Positions 41,163-50,156 of a DNA stretch of 64,000 nucleotides are shown here, in pieces; positions within the stretch are counted from its first letter, which is position 1; every line of letters begins with the position of its first letter. Below the pieces are notes generated by a model. It had not been told where the DNA came from, did not search any database, and worked only from the letters and a program-made list of their open reading frames with translations. The position numbers were made by a program, and so were the translations under genes. The DNA is from Dehalococcoidia bacterium. Its GTDB lineage: Bacteria; Chloroflexota; Dehalococcoidia; Tepidiformales; Tepidiformaceae. The stretch is taken from NCBI GenBank assembly GCA_020847985.1, contig JADLBC010000044.1:1-64000 (forward strand), written 5' to 3'.

Positions 41163-43679
41163 GTGGAAGCCGCCGTCCCCACGGGCATCCCGAGCGTGAG
41201 CACGCCCGCGCAGGCCGCCGAGATCGCGACCCCGGCACGCCGCGCCGCCCGCCAGCACAACGCCTTCCTGGACCTGGTACGGACGGTCGCCATCCTGCGC
41301 GTGCTGGTCTGGCATACGTACGGCTACGCCTGGATCTCTTACTTCATCGCCTCCATGCCCGCGATGTTCTTCGTTGCCGGCTCGCTCATGGCCTATTCGC
41401 TCGAAAAGGATGGCATGCGGCGGGTGCTGTATACCCGCTTCCGGCGGCTGCTTGTGCCGCTCTGGGTGTTCGCCGTCGTCGCCCTGGGCGTGATGGCCGC
41501 GGAGTACTACTTCCGGGGCGCGCCGGGCACGCCACTCGAGCCATGGCAGCCGATCTTCTGGGTCTTCCCCATCTGGGACCCGACCGGGTCGGAGTGGGGC
41601 GTCACCTGGTGGGCGGTCCTCTGGTACCTGCGCTGCATGACGTGGCTCATTCTCCTGAGCCCCATCCTCCTCTGGCTCCATCACCGCATCTCCATCGCCC
41701 TGCTTGGCCTGCCGCTGGGACTGGTCATCGCCTTCGAACGGTTCCGGCTGGCCGGCCATCCCGTGCCCTGGCAGTTCGAGGATGTCGCGCTCTTCGGCGG
41801 CTTCTGGCTGTTGGGCTTCGCCTACAACGATGGCGTCTTCGACCGCATCGGCACGGGCGCGCGCGCCGGGGCGGCCATCGTCTGCGCTGCCGGCGCGGCC
41901 TGGTGGGGCCTCACCCAGGAGGTGCCCGCGCACGTCGTGAACGCCTCGTACCCGATGCACGGCTTCGTCGGCCTGACGTGGCTCTTCACCGCGCTCACCT
42001 TCGAATCGGCGCTCACGAAGGCGGCCGCGAGCCGCGCCGTCGCGGGCTTCATCGCCTGGGTGAACGACCGCATCTTCACCATCTACCTGTGGCACGCGGC
42101 CGGGCTCTTCGCCATGTACCAGCTGCTCTGGGTGCAGGACCGGCCGGATTGGGTGCGAAACGCCGCGTCGCTGCCCGTCGTGCTCGTGGTCACCTTCCTC
42201 TGCATGCTCTGCTTTGGCTGGATCGAGGACATCGCCGCGCGCCGCCGGCCGCACTTCCTCCCCGCGGGGGGCGCGCGCCGCACGGATGCACCCCCGCGCC
42301 GTCTGCCGCGCGCCGTCGCGGCGGTGACGATGCCGCTGGCCGCGGTGGCGGGCATCGCCGCCCTGTTCGGCGCCGCCATGGTCGATGTCCTCGAACCCTC
42401 GGTGCCGGGCCAGGTGCGCACGGCGGTGCCCCCTTCGGGCGTGGGCCTCGCGCTGCGCGCCTCCAGCGCCCGCATCCTCGATGCGCCGCCCTCCGCGCGC
42501 GAGCCCCAGGTCCTGCCCGCCACCGGCGACGCCGTCGCCCCCTCCGATGTGCAGCTTGTGCTCGAACGCTGGGCCGCCGATTACGGTGTGGCCGGCGCCG
42601 CCGTCGCCTTCGACCGCGCCGACGGCTCCACCTGGCAGGGCGCGACGGGCATCGACGCCGATAGCGGCCGCGTCCTCACTCCGGACAAGCGCTACTGGTC
42701 GGCGAGCGTGACGAAGACGTTCACGACCGCGCTCATCCTCCAGTACGCCGAGGAGGGGCGCCTCTCGCTGGATGACCGCGCTTCGAAATACGTGCCGAAC
42801 ATCGCGCACAGCGGCGACTACACCATTCGCAACCTGATCCAGCACACGAGCGGCCTGCCCCCCACCGACGGCGTGGACCCGCGCGACGCCCTCGCCTACG
42901 CGACCGAGGAGCCCCTGCTCTTCGAACCCGGCGACGCCTTCACCTACTCCAGCCCGGGGTACTTCGTGCTCGGCCTCGTCATTGAAAAGCTGGCGGGCAC
43001 CACCTTCACGCAGGCCCTCCACGAGCGGCTGCTGAACCCCCTGCAGCTCTACGCCAGCCAGATGGACGAGGAGTTCGACCCCACTGAGGAGAACAATCAC
43101 CCCAACCTGAACGCGGCCCTGCGCTCCAGCTCCGGCGTTTCGCGCTCCTCCTCGAGCGGCCGCGTGAGCTCCATCCCGAGCTACGAATACCACGGCGTGC
43201 TCTGGTCCTCGGCCGGCCTCTATTCCACCGTCGGCGACCTCTCTCGCTGGGGGCTGTACCTCTGGGATAGCGACCGTGTCGTCACCGCCGCGACGCGCGA
43301 CGCGATGGCCACCTTCCTCCCCGTCGAGTTCCAGTACGCGGGGCTTTCGACCTACCCCTTCTGCCCCTGCTGGTACGAAGACGGCCGCCTGCAGGCCGAA
43401 CGCTGGGGCCACTACGGCCGCTCCGGCGTGCTCGAATACGACCCCCGCGACCGCATTTCGCTCGCCATCTTCACCAGCGGCACGGACATCTCCGAAGAGC
43501 TCATCGTCGCTTACGACGACCTCAGCGTCCGCCTCCGGGACATCATGCGCGGGCGCGAATGGTCGGGGCCGAAGGTCACGGCGTCCGCGGCCACCCCGGG
43601 CAGCCCGGCGGCCACGCCCGCCACCTCCGAGCCCGCCCCCACCCCCGATACGCGCAGCGACGCCGCCTCCGGAGAATAG
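41163..43679 (+). CDS. Acyltransferase-3 domain fused to a serine beta-lactamase-like domain
   Basis: An 838-residue fusion. Residues about 30-360 form an acyltransferase-3/OafA-like membrane domain with some ten helices: HNAFLDLVRTVAILRVLVWH with the family Arg and His, then FFVAGSLMAYSL. A membrane helix near 390-410 leads to a class C beta-lactamase-like domain (about 460-790). It has SVTK (nucleophile Ser515, Lys518), YSSPGY for the Tyr motif and an HYGRSG-type end. The tail is Pro/Thr-rich. Such enzymes modify or cleave cell-envelope esters or peptides. The start is one of two close GTG codons. Confidence 0.85.
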   Translation: MEAAVPTGIPSVSTPAQAAEIATPARRAARQHNAFLDLVRTVAILRVLVWHTYGYAWISYFIASMPAMFFVAGSLMAYSLEKDGMRRVLYTRFRRLLVPLWVFAVVALGVMAAEYYFRGAPGTPLEPWQPIFWVFPIWDPTGSEWGVTWWAVLWYLRCMTWLILLSPILLWLHHRISIALLGLPLGLVIAFERFRLAGHPVPWQFEDVALFGGFWLLGFAYNDGVFDRIGTGARAGAAIVCAAGAAWWGLTQEVPAHVVNASYPMHGFVGLTWLFTALTFESALTKAAASRAVAGFIAWVNDRIFTIYLWHAAGLFAMYQLLWVQDRPDWVRNAASLPVVLVVTFLCMLCFGWIEDIAARRRPHFLPAGGARRTDAPPRRLPRAVAAVTMPLAAVAGIAALFGAAMVDVLEPSVPGQVRTAVPPSGVGLALRASSARILDAPPSAREPQVLPATGDAVAPSDVQLVLERWAADYGVAGAAVAFDRADGSTWQGATGIDADSGRVLTPDKRYWSASVTKTFTTALILQYAEEGRLSLDDRASKYVPNIAHSGDYTIRNLIQHTSGLPPTDGVDPRDALAYATEEPLLFEPGDAFTYSSPGYFVLGLVIEKLAGTTFTQALHERLLNPLQLYASQMDEEFDPTEENNHPNLNAALRSSSGVSRSSSSGRVSSIPSYEYHGVLWSSAGLYSTVGDLSRWGLYLWDSDRVVTAATRDAMATFLPVEFQYAGLSTYPFCPCWYEDGRLQAERWGHYGRSGVLEYDPRDRISLAIFTSGTDISEELIVAYDDLSVRLRDIMRGREWSGPKVTASAATPGSPAATPATSEPAPTPDTRSDAASGE

Positions 43680-43846
43680 CCCGGCACGCCCGTCACGGTT
43701 TTGAAACGCCCGCGCGCCGCCCGATGACATGGGCAGCCGGGCCGGCGGGTACAACAAAGGAAGGCCGCCCATCCGTCGCGGCCGCCCGCATTCACCCGCA
43801 AGACGTGCCGCGCCCCCGCGTTTCGCCGCCGCATGAGGAGAGCACC

Positions 43847-44959
43847 GTGAAGACGCTCCGCATTGGTCTCGTCGCTCCGCCGTGGTTCGCGGTACCGCCC
43901 CGGGGATATGGCGGCATCGAATGGGTCGTCAGTTCGCTCGCCGATGGGCTGGCCGAACGCGGCCACGACGTCACGCTCTTCGCGAGCGGCGGGTCGCAAA
44001 CCAGCGCGCGCCTCGTGAGCACCTACGCAGAGCCCCCGTCGGCCGCTCTCGGAGACCCGTTCGTCGAAGCCCCCGCCCTCTTCGATGCCTACGCCAATCC
44101 CGGGCAGTTCGACCTGGTCCACGACCACACCATCCTCGGCCTGATCGCCGCGGCGACGCTCTCCATCCCCGCCGTCCACACCGTCCACGGGCTCGTGACC
44201 CCAAAACTCGCCCGGCTGTACGAACACGTGGCCGGGCGCATCCACATCGTCGCCATCAGCCGCGACCAGGCGTCGTCGCTGCCCGCTGCCTGCGAACCCA
44301 CCGTCATCCACAACGGCGTCAGCCTCGACCGCTTCCCCCTCGGCGAGGGCGAACGCGGCAACTGGCTCCTGTTCGTCGGCCGCATGAGCCCGGACAAGGG
44401 CATCCTCGAAGCGATCGAAATCGCCCGCCGCGCGGACATGCCCCTGCGCGTCATCGCCAAGGTGAACGAGCCCGAGGAGCGCGCCTACTTCCAGGACCAC
44501 GTCGCCCCCGCACTCGACACCATCCGGCATGAACTTCTGCTCGCCGCCACCCACGACGAGAAGGTCGCGGCCTACCAATCGGCACGCGCAACCCTCTTCC
44601 CCATTCGCTGGCGCGAACCGTTCGGGCTGGTGATGGCCGAATCCATGGCGTGCGGCACGCCCGTCATCGCCTTCCGCGATGGCGCCGCCCCGGAAGTCAT
44701 CGCCGACGGCGTCACCGGCTTCGTGCGCGACACGGTCGAGGAAGCGGTCGAGGCCCTTCGCCACGTGGACGAAATCGACCCCAACCGCTGCCGTGCGCGC
44801 GTCGCCGAACGCTTTTCGGCCGAAGCGAACGTGGCCCGCCACGAGGCGCTGTACCGCAGGCTCCTGGGAACCCCGGGGGAAAAAGCGGCGCCGGCCGCGC
44901 CGCTCGCCATCGCCGCTCCGCGCGTGGCGCCCATCATCGCCGCCGCGCCGGCGGGCTGA
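43847..44959 (+). CDS. Glycosyltransferase family 4
   Basis: A 370-residue GT-B fold glycosyltransferase. The N-terminal acceptor domain has PPRGYGGIEWVVSSLADGLA and the loop HTVHG. The donor domain has LLFVGRMSPDKGILEAIEIA and the E-x7-E motif in REPFGLVMAESMACGTPVIA. Retaining transfer from a nucleotide sugar is expected. The C-terminal Ala/Pro tail is unconserved. A GTG with GAGGAG upstream is the start. The glucosidase gene follows after 11 bases, so the two form an operon, probably in glycan or compatible-solute synthesis. Confidence 0.92.
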   Translation: MKTLRIGLVAPPWFAVPPRGYGGIEWVVSSLADGLAERGHDVTLFASGGSQTSARLVSTYAEPPSAALGDPFVEAPALFDAYANPGQFDLVHDHTILGLIAAATLSIPAVHTVHGLVTPKLARLYEHVAGRIHIVAISRDQASSLPAACEPTVIHNGVSLDRFPLGEGERGNWLLFVGRMSPDKGILEAIEIARRADMPLRVIAKVNEPEERAYFQDHVAPALDTIRHELLLAATHDEKVAAYQSARATLFPIRWREPFGLVMAESMACGTPVIAFRDGAAPEVIADGVTGFVRDTVEEAVEALRHVDEIDPNRCRARVAERFSAEANVARHEALYRRLLGTPGEKAAPAAPLAIAAPRVAPIIAAAPAG

Positions 44960-44970
44960 GAGGAGGGACG

Positions 44971-47148
44971 ATGGCGGCCCCGGAACTTGAGGAAGGCCCG
45001 GGCTGGCTGCCCGTCGGCGAAGAGCCCCACCCGAGCGGCAGCATCACCCACCTCACCGTGCTCCGCCACGGCGGCATCTCGGTGCTCAGCCTCCACAGCG
45101 GCGATATTGATGCCCGCAGCGAGCCGGCCACCGGCCTGTATGTGCGCGATACGCGGCACCTCTCGCGCCTGCGGTTCACCTTCGGCGGCGTGCCGCCCAT
45201 CCTGCTCGACGCGCGCCGCCCGGAGACTCCGTTCAGCGCCATCTTCACCAACGGCGCCCTGCGCGATACCGCCGGCGACACCGTGCCCGCGCAAACCCTG
45301 GTCGTCCGGCGGCGCCGCGCCGTTTCCGGCAGCCTCATCGAAAGCCTCAGCGTCTCCAACTACAGCCACGCCGGCCTCGAAGTCGACCTCCGCATCGAAT
45401 TCGCCGCGGACTTTCGCGACATCTTCGAGGTCCGGGGCTACCCGCGGCGAACGCCGGCGGCACCCGTGCGCGGCCGCTGCGAGGCCGATTGCGCCGTCTT
45501 CCGCTACCTCGGCGCCGACGGCGTGCAACGCTCGACGACCATCGCCTTCTCCGAAACGCCGGCCCGCCTCACCACTCGCGATGCGCACTTCGTCCTCGCG
45601 CTCGGGCCCGGCGAAACGCGAGAATTCTCGCTCGAAGTGTCCATCGACGCCGAACCCTCCGGCACGAGCGTGGCCACGGCCGCCGCCGGCGTGCAGCGCC
45701 AGCAGCGGGAATGGCTCGCCCGCACCACGCACATCGAAACGAACCGCGACGACATCAACGCCCTCCTCCGCCGCGCGCTGCTTGATATCCACGCCCTGCA
45801 AACGACCACCGGCACGGATGCCTACCTCGCGGCGGGCGTGCCCTGGTTCGATACGCTCTTCGGCCGCGACAGCCTCATCGCCGGGATGGAACTGCTCGCC
45901 TTCGCACCTTCCGTGCTGCGCACCGCGCTGCTCACACTCGCGAAATACCAGGCCGAGGAGGAGGACGCCGCCCACGACGCCATGCCCGGCAAAATGCCCC
46001 ACGAACTTCGCTGGGGCGAACTCGCCCGCGCCGGTGAAGTGCCCTTCGGCCGCTACTACGGCAGCGTCGATGGCACGCCCCTGTTCGTCGTCGCCGCCTG
46101 GGAATACCTCCGCTGGACGAACGACACGGCGACCCTGCGCGAGCTCTGGCCGCACATCCAGTCCGCCATCTGGTGGTGCCGCGACCAGATGGCGGCGGGC
46201 CCGCGCGGCTTCGTCGCCTATTCGCGCGTTTCCGCCGCCGGGCTCGAGAACCAGGGCTGGAAGGATTCGCACGACTGCATCGTCTGGCCCGACGGCCACC
46301 TCGTGGCGCCCCCTATCGCCCTCGCCGAGGTGCAGGGGTACGTCGCCGCCGCGCTCGCGGCCTATGGCTTCATCGCCGCCGCGCTCGGCGAACCTGGCTC
46401 CGTGGATGCGGCCGAGGTCGCCTCGGATTTCGCGCGCGAAGTCGATGCCGCCTTCGGGCACGAACACCTCGGCTACGTCCTCTGCCTCGATGGCGCGGGC
46501 GAACCGGTGCCGACGCCCGCCTCGAACGCGGGCCACCTGCTCTGGAGCGGCACCGCCCGCGCCGACTTCGCGCGCGCGACCGCGATCCGCCTGATGCAGC
46601 CCGACCTCTTCAGCGGCTGGGGCCTGCGCACCCTCGCCTCGACGGTGCCCGGATACAACCCGCTGGGCTATCACAAGGGGTCCGTGTGGCCGCACGACAA
46701 CGCCCTCATCCTCACGGGGATGCGCCGCTACGGGTTCGATGACCTCGCCGAGCGTTTGGGCACGGCCCTCATCGAGACCGCGCTCGCCTTCCCGGATTAC
46801 TGCGTGCCCGAGCTGTTTTCCGGCGACGCCCGCGAATTCCGCGCCGTGCCCACGCCCTACCCGGTGGCATCGTGGCCGCAGGCGTGGTCGGCGGCGTCGA
46901 TGCCGGCGGTGTTCACGGCCATGCTCGGGCTGCAGCCCGGGCGGCCCGGCCAGCTGCGCGTCGTCCGCCCGATGCTCCCGGGCGGCATCGAAACGCTGGC
47001 CGTGCGCAACCTCTGCTTTGCGGGCGAAACCCTCGACCTCATCTTCCGCCGTCTCGGCCGCCACGTGAGCGTCGAGGTCGAACGCCAGCCCGGGAGCATC
47101 GAAGTGGTGCTTTCGCAGGCCTACCCGGGCGGCGCCACCGCCCCCTGA
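44971..47148 (+). CDS. Glycogen debranching-type amylo-alpha-1,6-glucosidase
   Basis: A 725-residue protein with two parts. The N-terminal beta-rich domain is of the GDE-N type (GDIDARSEPATGLYVRDTRH, LSVSNYSHAGLEVDLRIEFA). The C-terminal (alpha/alpha)6 barrel has AGVPWFDTLFGRDSLIAGME, NQGWKDSHD, the motif GYHKGSVWPHDNALI and SWPQAWSAAS. The carboxylates expected for inverting hydrolysis lie in FGRDS and GWKDS. Members act on alpha-glucan branches or related glycosides. GGAGGGA precedes the ATG. Confidence 0.92.
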   Translation: MAAPELEEGPGWLPVGEEPHPSGSITHLTVLRHGGISVLSLHSGDIDARSEPATGLYVRDTRHLSRLRFTFGGVPPILLDARRPETPFSAIFTNGALRDTAGDTVPAQTLVVRRRRAVSGSLIESLSVSNYSHAGLEVDLRIEFAADFRDIFEVRGYPRRTPAAPVRGRCEADCAVFRYLGADGVQRSTTIAFSETPARLTTRDAHFVLALGPGETREFSLEVSIDAEPSGTSVATAAAGVQRQQREWLARTTHIETNRDDINALLRRALLDIHALQTTTGTDAYLAAGVPWFDTLFGRDSLIAGMELLAFAPSVLRTALLTLAKYQAEEEDAAHDAMPGKMPHELRWGELARAGEVPFGRYYGSVDGTPLFVVAAWEYLRWTNDTATLRELWPHIQSAIWWCRDQMAAGPRGFVAYSRVSAAGLENQGWKDSHDCIVWPDGHLVAPPIALAEVQGYVAAALAAYGFIAAALGEPGSVDAAEVASDFAREVDAAFGHEHLGYVLCLDGAGEPVPTPASNAGHLLWSGTARADFARATAIRLMQPDLFSGWGLRTLASTVPGYNPLGYHKGSVWPHDNALILTGMRRYGFDDLAERLGTALIETALAFPDYCVPELFSGDAREFRAVPTPYPVASWPQAWSAASMPAVFTAMLGLQPGRPGQLRVVRPMLPGGIETLAVRNLCFAGETLDLIFRRLGRHVSVEVERQPGSIEVVLSQAYPGGATAP

Positions 47149-47157
47149 GCGCGCCGC

Positions 47158-47562
47158 TTAGCGGCCTTCGAGCACGTACTGCGTCTGCGTCACTTTCGCG
47201 ATCAGGCGGCCGTCGGCCCCCCGGATGGCCGTCTCCCAGACGTGCGTGCGGCGGCCGATGTGCAGCGGCGTCGCCTCGGCCGTGACGGTCTCGCCCTCGC
47301 GCCCGGCGGCGAAGAAGTTCGTCTTCGATTCGAGCGTCGTGGTGCCTTGCCCATCGGCCAGGTTCAGCACCGCGCCATAAGCGCCGACGGTATCGGCGAA
47401 GGCCATGATCGCGCCCCCGTGCATCACGTTGGGGATGGTGCAGAGGTCGCGCGTCACGGTCAGTTCGGCGACCACGCGCTTCGGCTCCAGGGTGGTGAAC
47501 CGGAGCCCCATGGCGCCGGCAAAGAAGCCCGAGATGCGGGCGTTGGCCTCATTGGGAGTCAT
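47158..47562 (-). CDS. PaaI-like hotdog thioesterase
   Basis: A 134-residue single hotdog domain. Key features are the helix start VMHGGAIMAFADTVGAYGAV with the conserved His-Gly-Gly and the acidic Asp of the catalytic helix, preceded by LTVTRDLCTIPN, and the strand TTTLESKTNFFAAGREGETVTAEA. Such enzymes hydrolyse acyl- or hydroxyphenylacetyl-CoA thioesters. GGAGGGA six bases before this ATG decides against an earlier Met. It is convergent with the glucosidase gene. Confidence 0.92.
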   Translation of the reverse strand: MTPNEANARISGFFAGAMGLRFTTLEPKRVVAELTVTRDLCTIPNVMHGGAIMAFADTVGAYGAVLNLADGQGTTTLESKTNFFAAGREGETVTAEATPLHIGRRTHVWETAIRGADGRLIAKVTQTQYVLEGR

Positions 47563-47611
47563 GGGTGTCCCTCCGGCGCGCATCCTGCCACAGCGGGTCC
47601 GCCCCCGCGAA

Positions 47612-48124
47612 TCACGGCAGTGCGAGGAGCGCCTCCGCGAGCGTCGCGTTTACTTCGTCCATGCGCTTGTTGAACCGCCGGTAGTCCGAGACGTTCCGTG
47701 TCCGCACCGACTCGCGGCCCTGCTCCATCACCGCGACATAATCCGACATCACGCCGTCGAACCGCGTGTCCCATTCGGCGTAGCGCGGCACCGCCGACTT
47801 CAGGTCGCGCAGCGACATCGCCGTGCACGTCATGTTCGAGGCGTACAGCGTGAACTCCGTGCGGAATTCGTCCCGGCTCGAGAACTTGCCGTCGGGCCAG
47901 CGCCCGCGGAAGTCGTTCGTCAGCCGGATCAGACGGGTAGCCCCTTCGTTCACCGCGCGCGTGTAGCGAAAGTCGTTCTCGCGCGGGGTGCGGGCGACGG
48001 TGGAGGGTGTCGCGGTCGGCGTCGTGCAGGGCGGCGCTTCCGGGAGCGAGGTCGCGCCTCCGCATGCGCCGGCGAAGGGCGCGGCGAGCGCCAGCAACCC
48101 GATCACCGCTCCCAGGTGTCTCAC
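47612..48124 (-). CDS. Small lipoprotein coupled to rdgB
   Basis: A 170-residue exported lipoprotein of unknown function. The signal sequence VRHLGAVIGLLALAAPFAGA ends at the lipobox Cys21. A Thr/Pro linker leads to a helical domain with NDFRYTRAVNEGATRLIRLT and SDYVAVMEQGRESVRTRNVS. Its GTG overlaps the rdgB stop codon (GTGA), so it is translationally coupled to rdgB. Nothing in the sequence links it to nucleotide metabolism. Confidence 0.75.
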   Translation of the reverse strand: MRHLGAVIGLLALAAPFAGACGGATSLPEAPPCTTPTATPSTVARTPRENDFRYTRAVNEGATRLIRLTNDFRGRWPDGKFSSRDEFRTEFTLYASNMTCTAMSLRDLKSAVPRYAEWDTRFDGVMSDYVAVMEQGRESVRTRNVSDYRRFNKRMDEVNATLAEALLALP

Positions 48125-48714
48125 CCTGGCAGTCCCCGCAGGTACTCCGCCGCGGCGCGTACGGCCTTCCCGCGGTGGCTCACCGCATCTTTTTCGTCGT
48201 CCGAAAGCTCCGCCGCCGTGCGCCCACCTTCGACCACGAACGCCGGGTCGTAGCCGAAACCGCGTTCGCCGCGCTTTTCGCGTCCGATGCATCCTTCGAA
48301 CGTTGCCTCTGCCAGGTGCACCCGCCCGTCCGGGTGCGCGACCGCGACCACGGCACGGTAGCGCGCCGTCCGTTCGCCATCGGGCACGTCCGCGAGTTCG
48401 CGCAGGAGGAGGTCGAGGCGGCCGGCGTCATCGAGCCCGGGGCCGCCGTACCGCGCGGAATACATCCCCGGCCCGCCGCCGAGCGCATCGACCTCGATCC
48501 CGGAGTCATCGGCGAGCGCGAGGCATCCCCCGGCGGCGGCGAAGGCGCGTGCCTTCTTCGCCGCGTTCTCGGCGTAGCTCGCACCATCCTCGACGACGTC
48601 GAGCGCGATCCCCAGGCCGGCCGGCGTCACGACCGTGAACGGCAGGCCGGCGAGGAGGCGGCGGAACTCGCGCACCTTCCCCGGGTTGTTCGTCGCGAGC
48701 AGCAGGCGCCTCAC
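48121..48714 (-). CDS. rdgB: RdgB/HAM1-family non-canonical purine NTP pyrophosphatase
   Basis: Hydrolyses dITP, XTP and ITP to monophosphates, keeping deaminated purines out of DNA and RNA. The 197-residue protein starts LLLATNNPGKVREFRRLL (substrate loop TNNPGK). It continues SYAENAAKKARAFAA, LADDSGIEVDALGGGPGMYS with the metal-binding acids and SARYGG. It ends GFGYDPAFVVEGG and SHRGKAVR. The GTG six residues before TNNPGK matches the family; an earlier ATG adds 12 residues. Confidence 0.95.
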   Translation of the reverse strand: MRRLLLATNNPGKVREFRRLLAGLPFTVVTPAGLGIALDVVEDGASYAENAAKKARAFAAAGGCLALADDSGIEVDALGGGPGMYSARYGGPGLDDAGRLDLLLRELADVPDGERTARYRAVVAVAHPDGRVHLAEATFEGCIGREKRGERGFGYDPAFVVEGGRTAAELSDDEKDAVSHRGKAVRAAAEYLRGLPG

Positions 48715-48762
48715 CCCACCGATCTTGGCCGGGGCGCCGCCGCGCGACAAGGCCCCGCGCGA

Positions 48763-49545
48763 TCAGGAGCCGGTGAACACCGCCGCCCTGCGCTCGACGA
48801 AGGAGCGGATGCCTTCCTTCGCGTCGTTCGTATCGAGCACCGTCGCACGGATGTCGGCGATGGCGGCGATGCCCGCCGCCTCGGCCGCCTCGACGTAGCG
48901 CCGCGCAGAGCGCTTCGTCACCTGCGTGCCGAGCGGCGCGTTCGCGGCGATGAGTTCCGCGACCCGCATCGCCCGTTCGACCTGCTGCCCGAGCGGCACG
49001 ACCTCCTGCACGAGCCCGATGCGCAGCGCCTCGGCGGCGCCGAATTCGTCGGCCACGAGGAGGTGGTACATGGCATCGCCCCAGCCCATGCGGCTGAGGA
49101 AGCGGAAGTGCGCACCCGCCAGCGGCGCGATCCCTCGCTTCGGCTCCATCTGGCAGAAGCGCACGTTGTCGGCCGCGATGGCGATGTCGCCCGCGAGCAT
49201 CATCTCGATGCCTACCGTGAAGGTGATGCCCTGCACCGCCGTCACCAGCGGCTTGCGGCAGGCACGCTGCACCCCGAACGGGTCCACACCCTCGTACGGT
49301 GCCCGCTTCTCGGCGGTGGGGCCGAAGAACTTCGGCATGTCCAGGCCGGCGGTGAAGTGGTCGCCTTCGGCGCAGAGCACACCCACCCACAGGTCCGGGT
49401 CCTCATCGAGGTCCGTCAGCGCGGCCGAAAGCTGCGCCATCATCTCGGGCACGAACGCGTTGCGGCGCTCGGCGTTATCGATCGTGATCTTGAGGATGCG
49501 GCCCACCCGCTCCGATCGCACCTCACCCGGCTTCTCATCCGCCAT
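48763..49545 (-). CDS. Enoyl-CoA hydratase/isomerase family protein
   Basis: A 260-residue crotonase-fold protein. The oxyanion-hole segments are EGDHFTAGLDMPKFFG and AVQGITFTVGIEMMLAGDIA. At the two usual catalytic Glu positions, the first is kept (QMEPKRGI) but the second reads GDAMYHLL with Tyr, so ordinary hydration is doubtful. Isomerase, decarboxylase or thioesterase-like chemistry is possible. It is transcribed away from the HxlR regulator, whose gene begins 138 bases away, and is the likely regulated partner. Confidence 0.9.
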   Translation of the reverse strand: MADEKPGEVRSERVGRILKITIDNAERRNAFVPEMMAQLSAALTDLDEDPDLWVGVLCAEGDHFTAGLDMPKFFGPTAEKRAPYEGVDPFGVQRACRKPLVTAVQGITFTVGIEMMLAGDIAIAADNVRFCQMEPKRGIAPLAGAHFRFLSRMGWGDAMYHLLVADEFGAAEALRIGLVQEVVPLGQQVERAMRVAELIAANAPLGTQVTKRSARRYVEAAEAAGIAAIADIRATVLDTNDAKEGIRSFVERRAAVFTGS

Positions 49546-49615
49546 CGTTCTCTCCTGGACGCCCTGTTTCCGGCGCGAAGCCGGTGGCTATCTATTTCCG
49601 TAGTGACTATCGATT

Positions 49616-49644
49616 CTTATACTGACGCCATTGACGGCGGTCAA
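49616..49644 (-). promoter_or_regulatory. Promoter of the enoyl-CoA hydratase-like gene
   Basis: On the minus strand TTGACC and TATAAG are separated by exactly 17 bases, about 70 bases before the start codon. This is one of the best sigma-70-type promoters in the window. Confidence 0.65.
49631..49644. promoter_or_regulatory. Candidate HxlR operator
   Basis: TTGACGGCGGTCAA is a palindrome with five-base arms around GGCG. It covers the -35 hexamer of the leftward promoter and lies 40 bases before the HxlR gene, the expected place for a regulator controlling both directions. Confidence 0.5.
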
Positions 49645-49683
49645 GGCCACGCCGAACGATCCGCCCACGCCCGGAGGTTCCCC

Positions 49684-50046
49684 ATGAGCGAGCCGCGAAC
49701 GTACGAAAGCCAGGCCAACTGCCCCGTCGCGCGCACGCTCGATGTCGTGGGCGACCGCTGGACGATCCTCGTGCTGCGCGACCTTTCGTGGGGGCGGCGG
49801 CGCTTCGGCACCCTGCACGAATCGCTGCGCGGCATCTCCGCGAACCTCCTCTCCGAGCGGCTCAAGCGCCTGGAGGAGCACGGCATGGTCGAGCGCGTCT
49901 TCTATAACGACCACCCGCCGCGCGCGGAATACCGCCTGAGCGCGAAGGGCCGCGCCTTCATCCCCGTGCTCCTCGCCCTGCGCGAATTCGGCGAGGCGTG
50001 GGAGTTCGGCCCCGGCGAAACGCCCGCGCGCCCCCCGATCCCCTAG
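49684..50046 (+). CDS. HxlR-family transcriptional regulator
   Basis: A 120-residue winged-helix regulator. The hallmark opening NCPVARTLDVVGDRWTILVL has the family Cys at the start of helix one, followed by GRRRFGTLHESLRGISANLL (recognition helix) and RLKRLEEHGMVERV (wing). HxlR proteins respond to aldehydes, oxidants or disulfide stress, often through that Cys. The divergent enoyl-CoA hydratase-like gene and the intergenic palindrome suggest local control. CCGGAGG precedes the ATG. Confidence 0.93.
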   Translation: MSEPRTYESQANCPVARTLDVVGDRWTILVLRDLSWGRRRFGTLHESLRGISANLLSERLKRLEEHGMVERVFYNDHPPRAEYRLSAKGRAFIPVLLALREFGEAWEFGPGETPARPPIP

Positions 50047-50156
50047 CCCCGCGCGCCCCGTTCGCCACGCTTTTCGCGGGGAGGGCAGAGTGGCCGAAGG
50101 CGCATCGGGCGTTTGGCCGATGCCGGGACCTGGTGCCCGCCCGCTACACTTTGCCC

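Noticed and set aside
40134..43772. A 1,212-codon open frame on the minus strand
   Set aside because: Only its last 289 codons match a known family; the rest is antisense to the acyltransferase fusion and has the Arg/Gly/Ala-rich composition of high-GC shadow frames.
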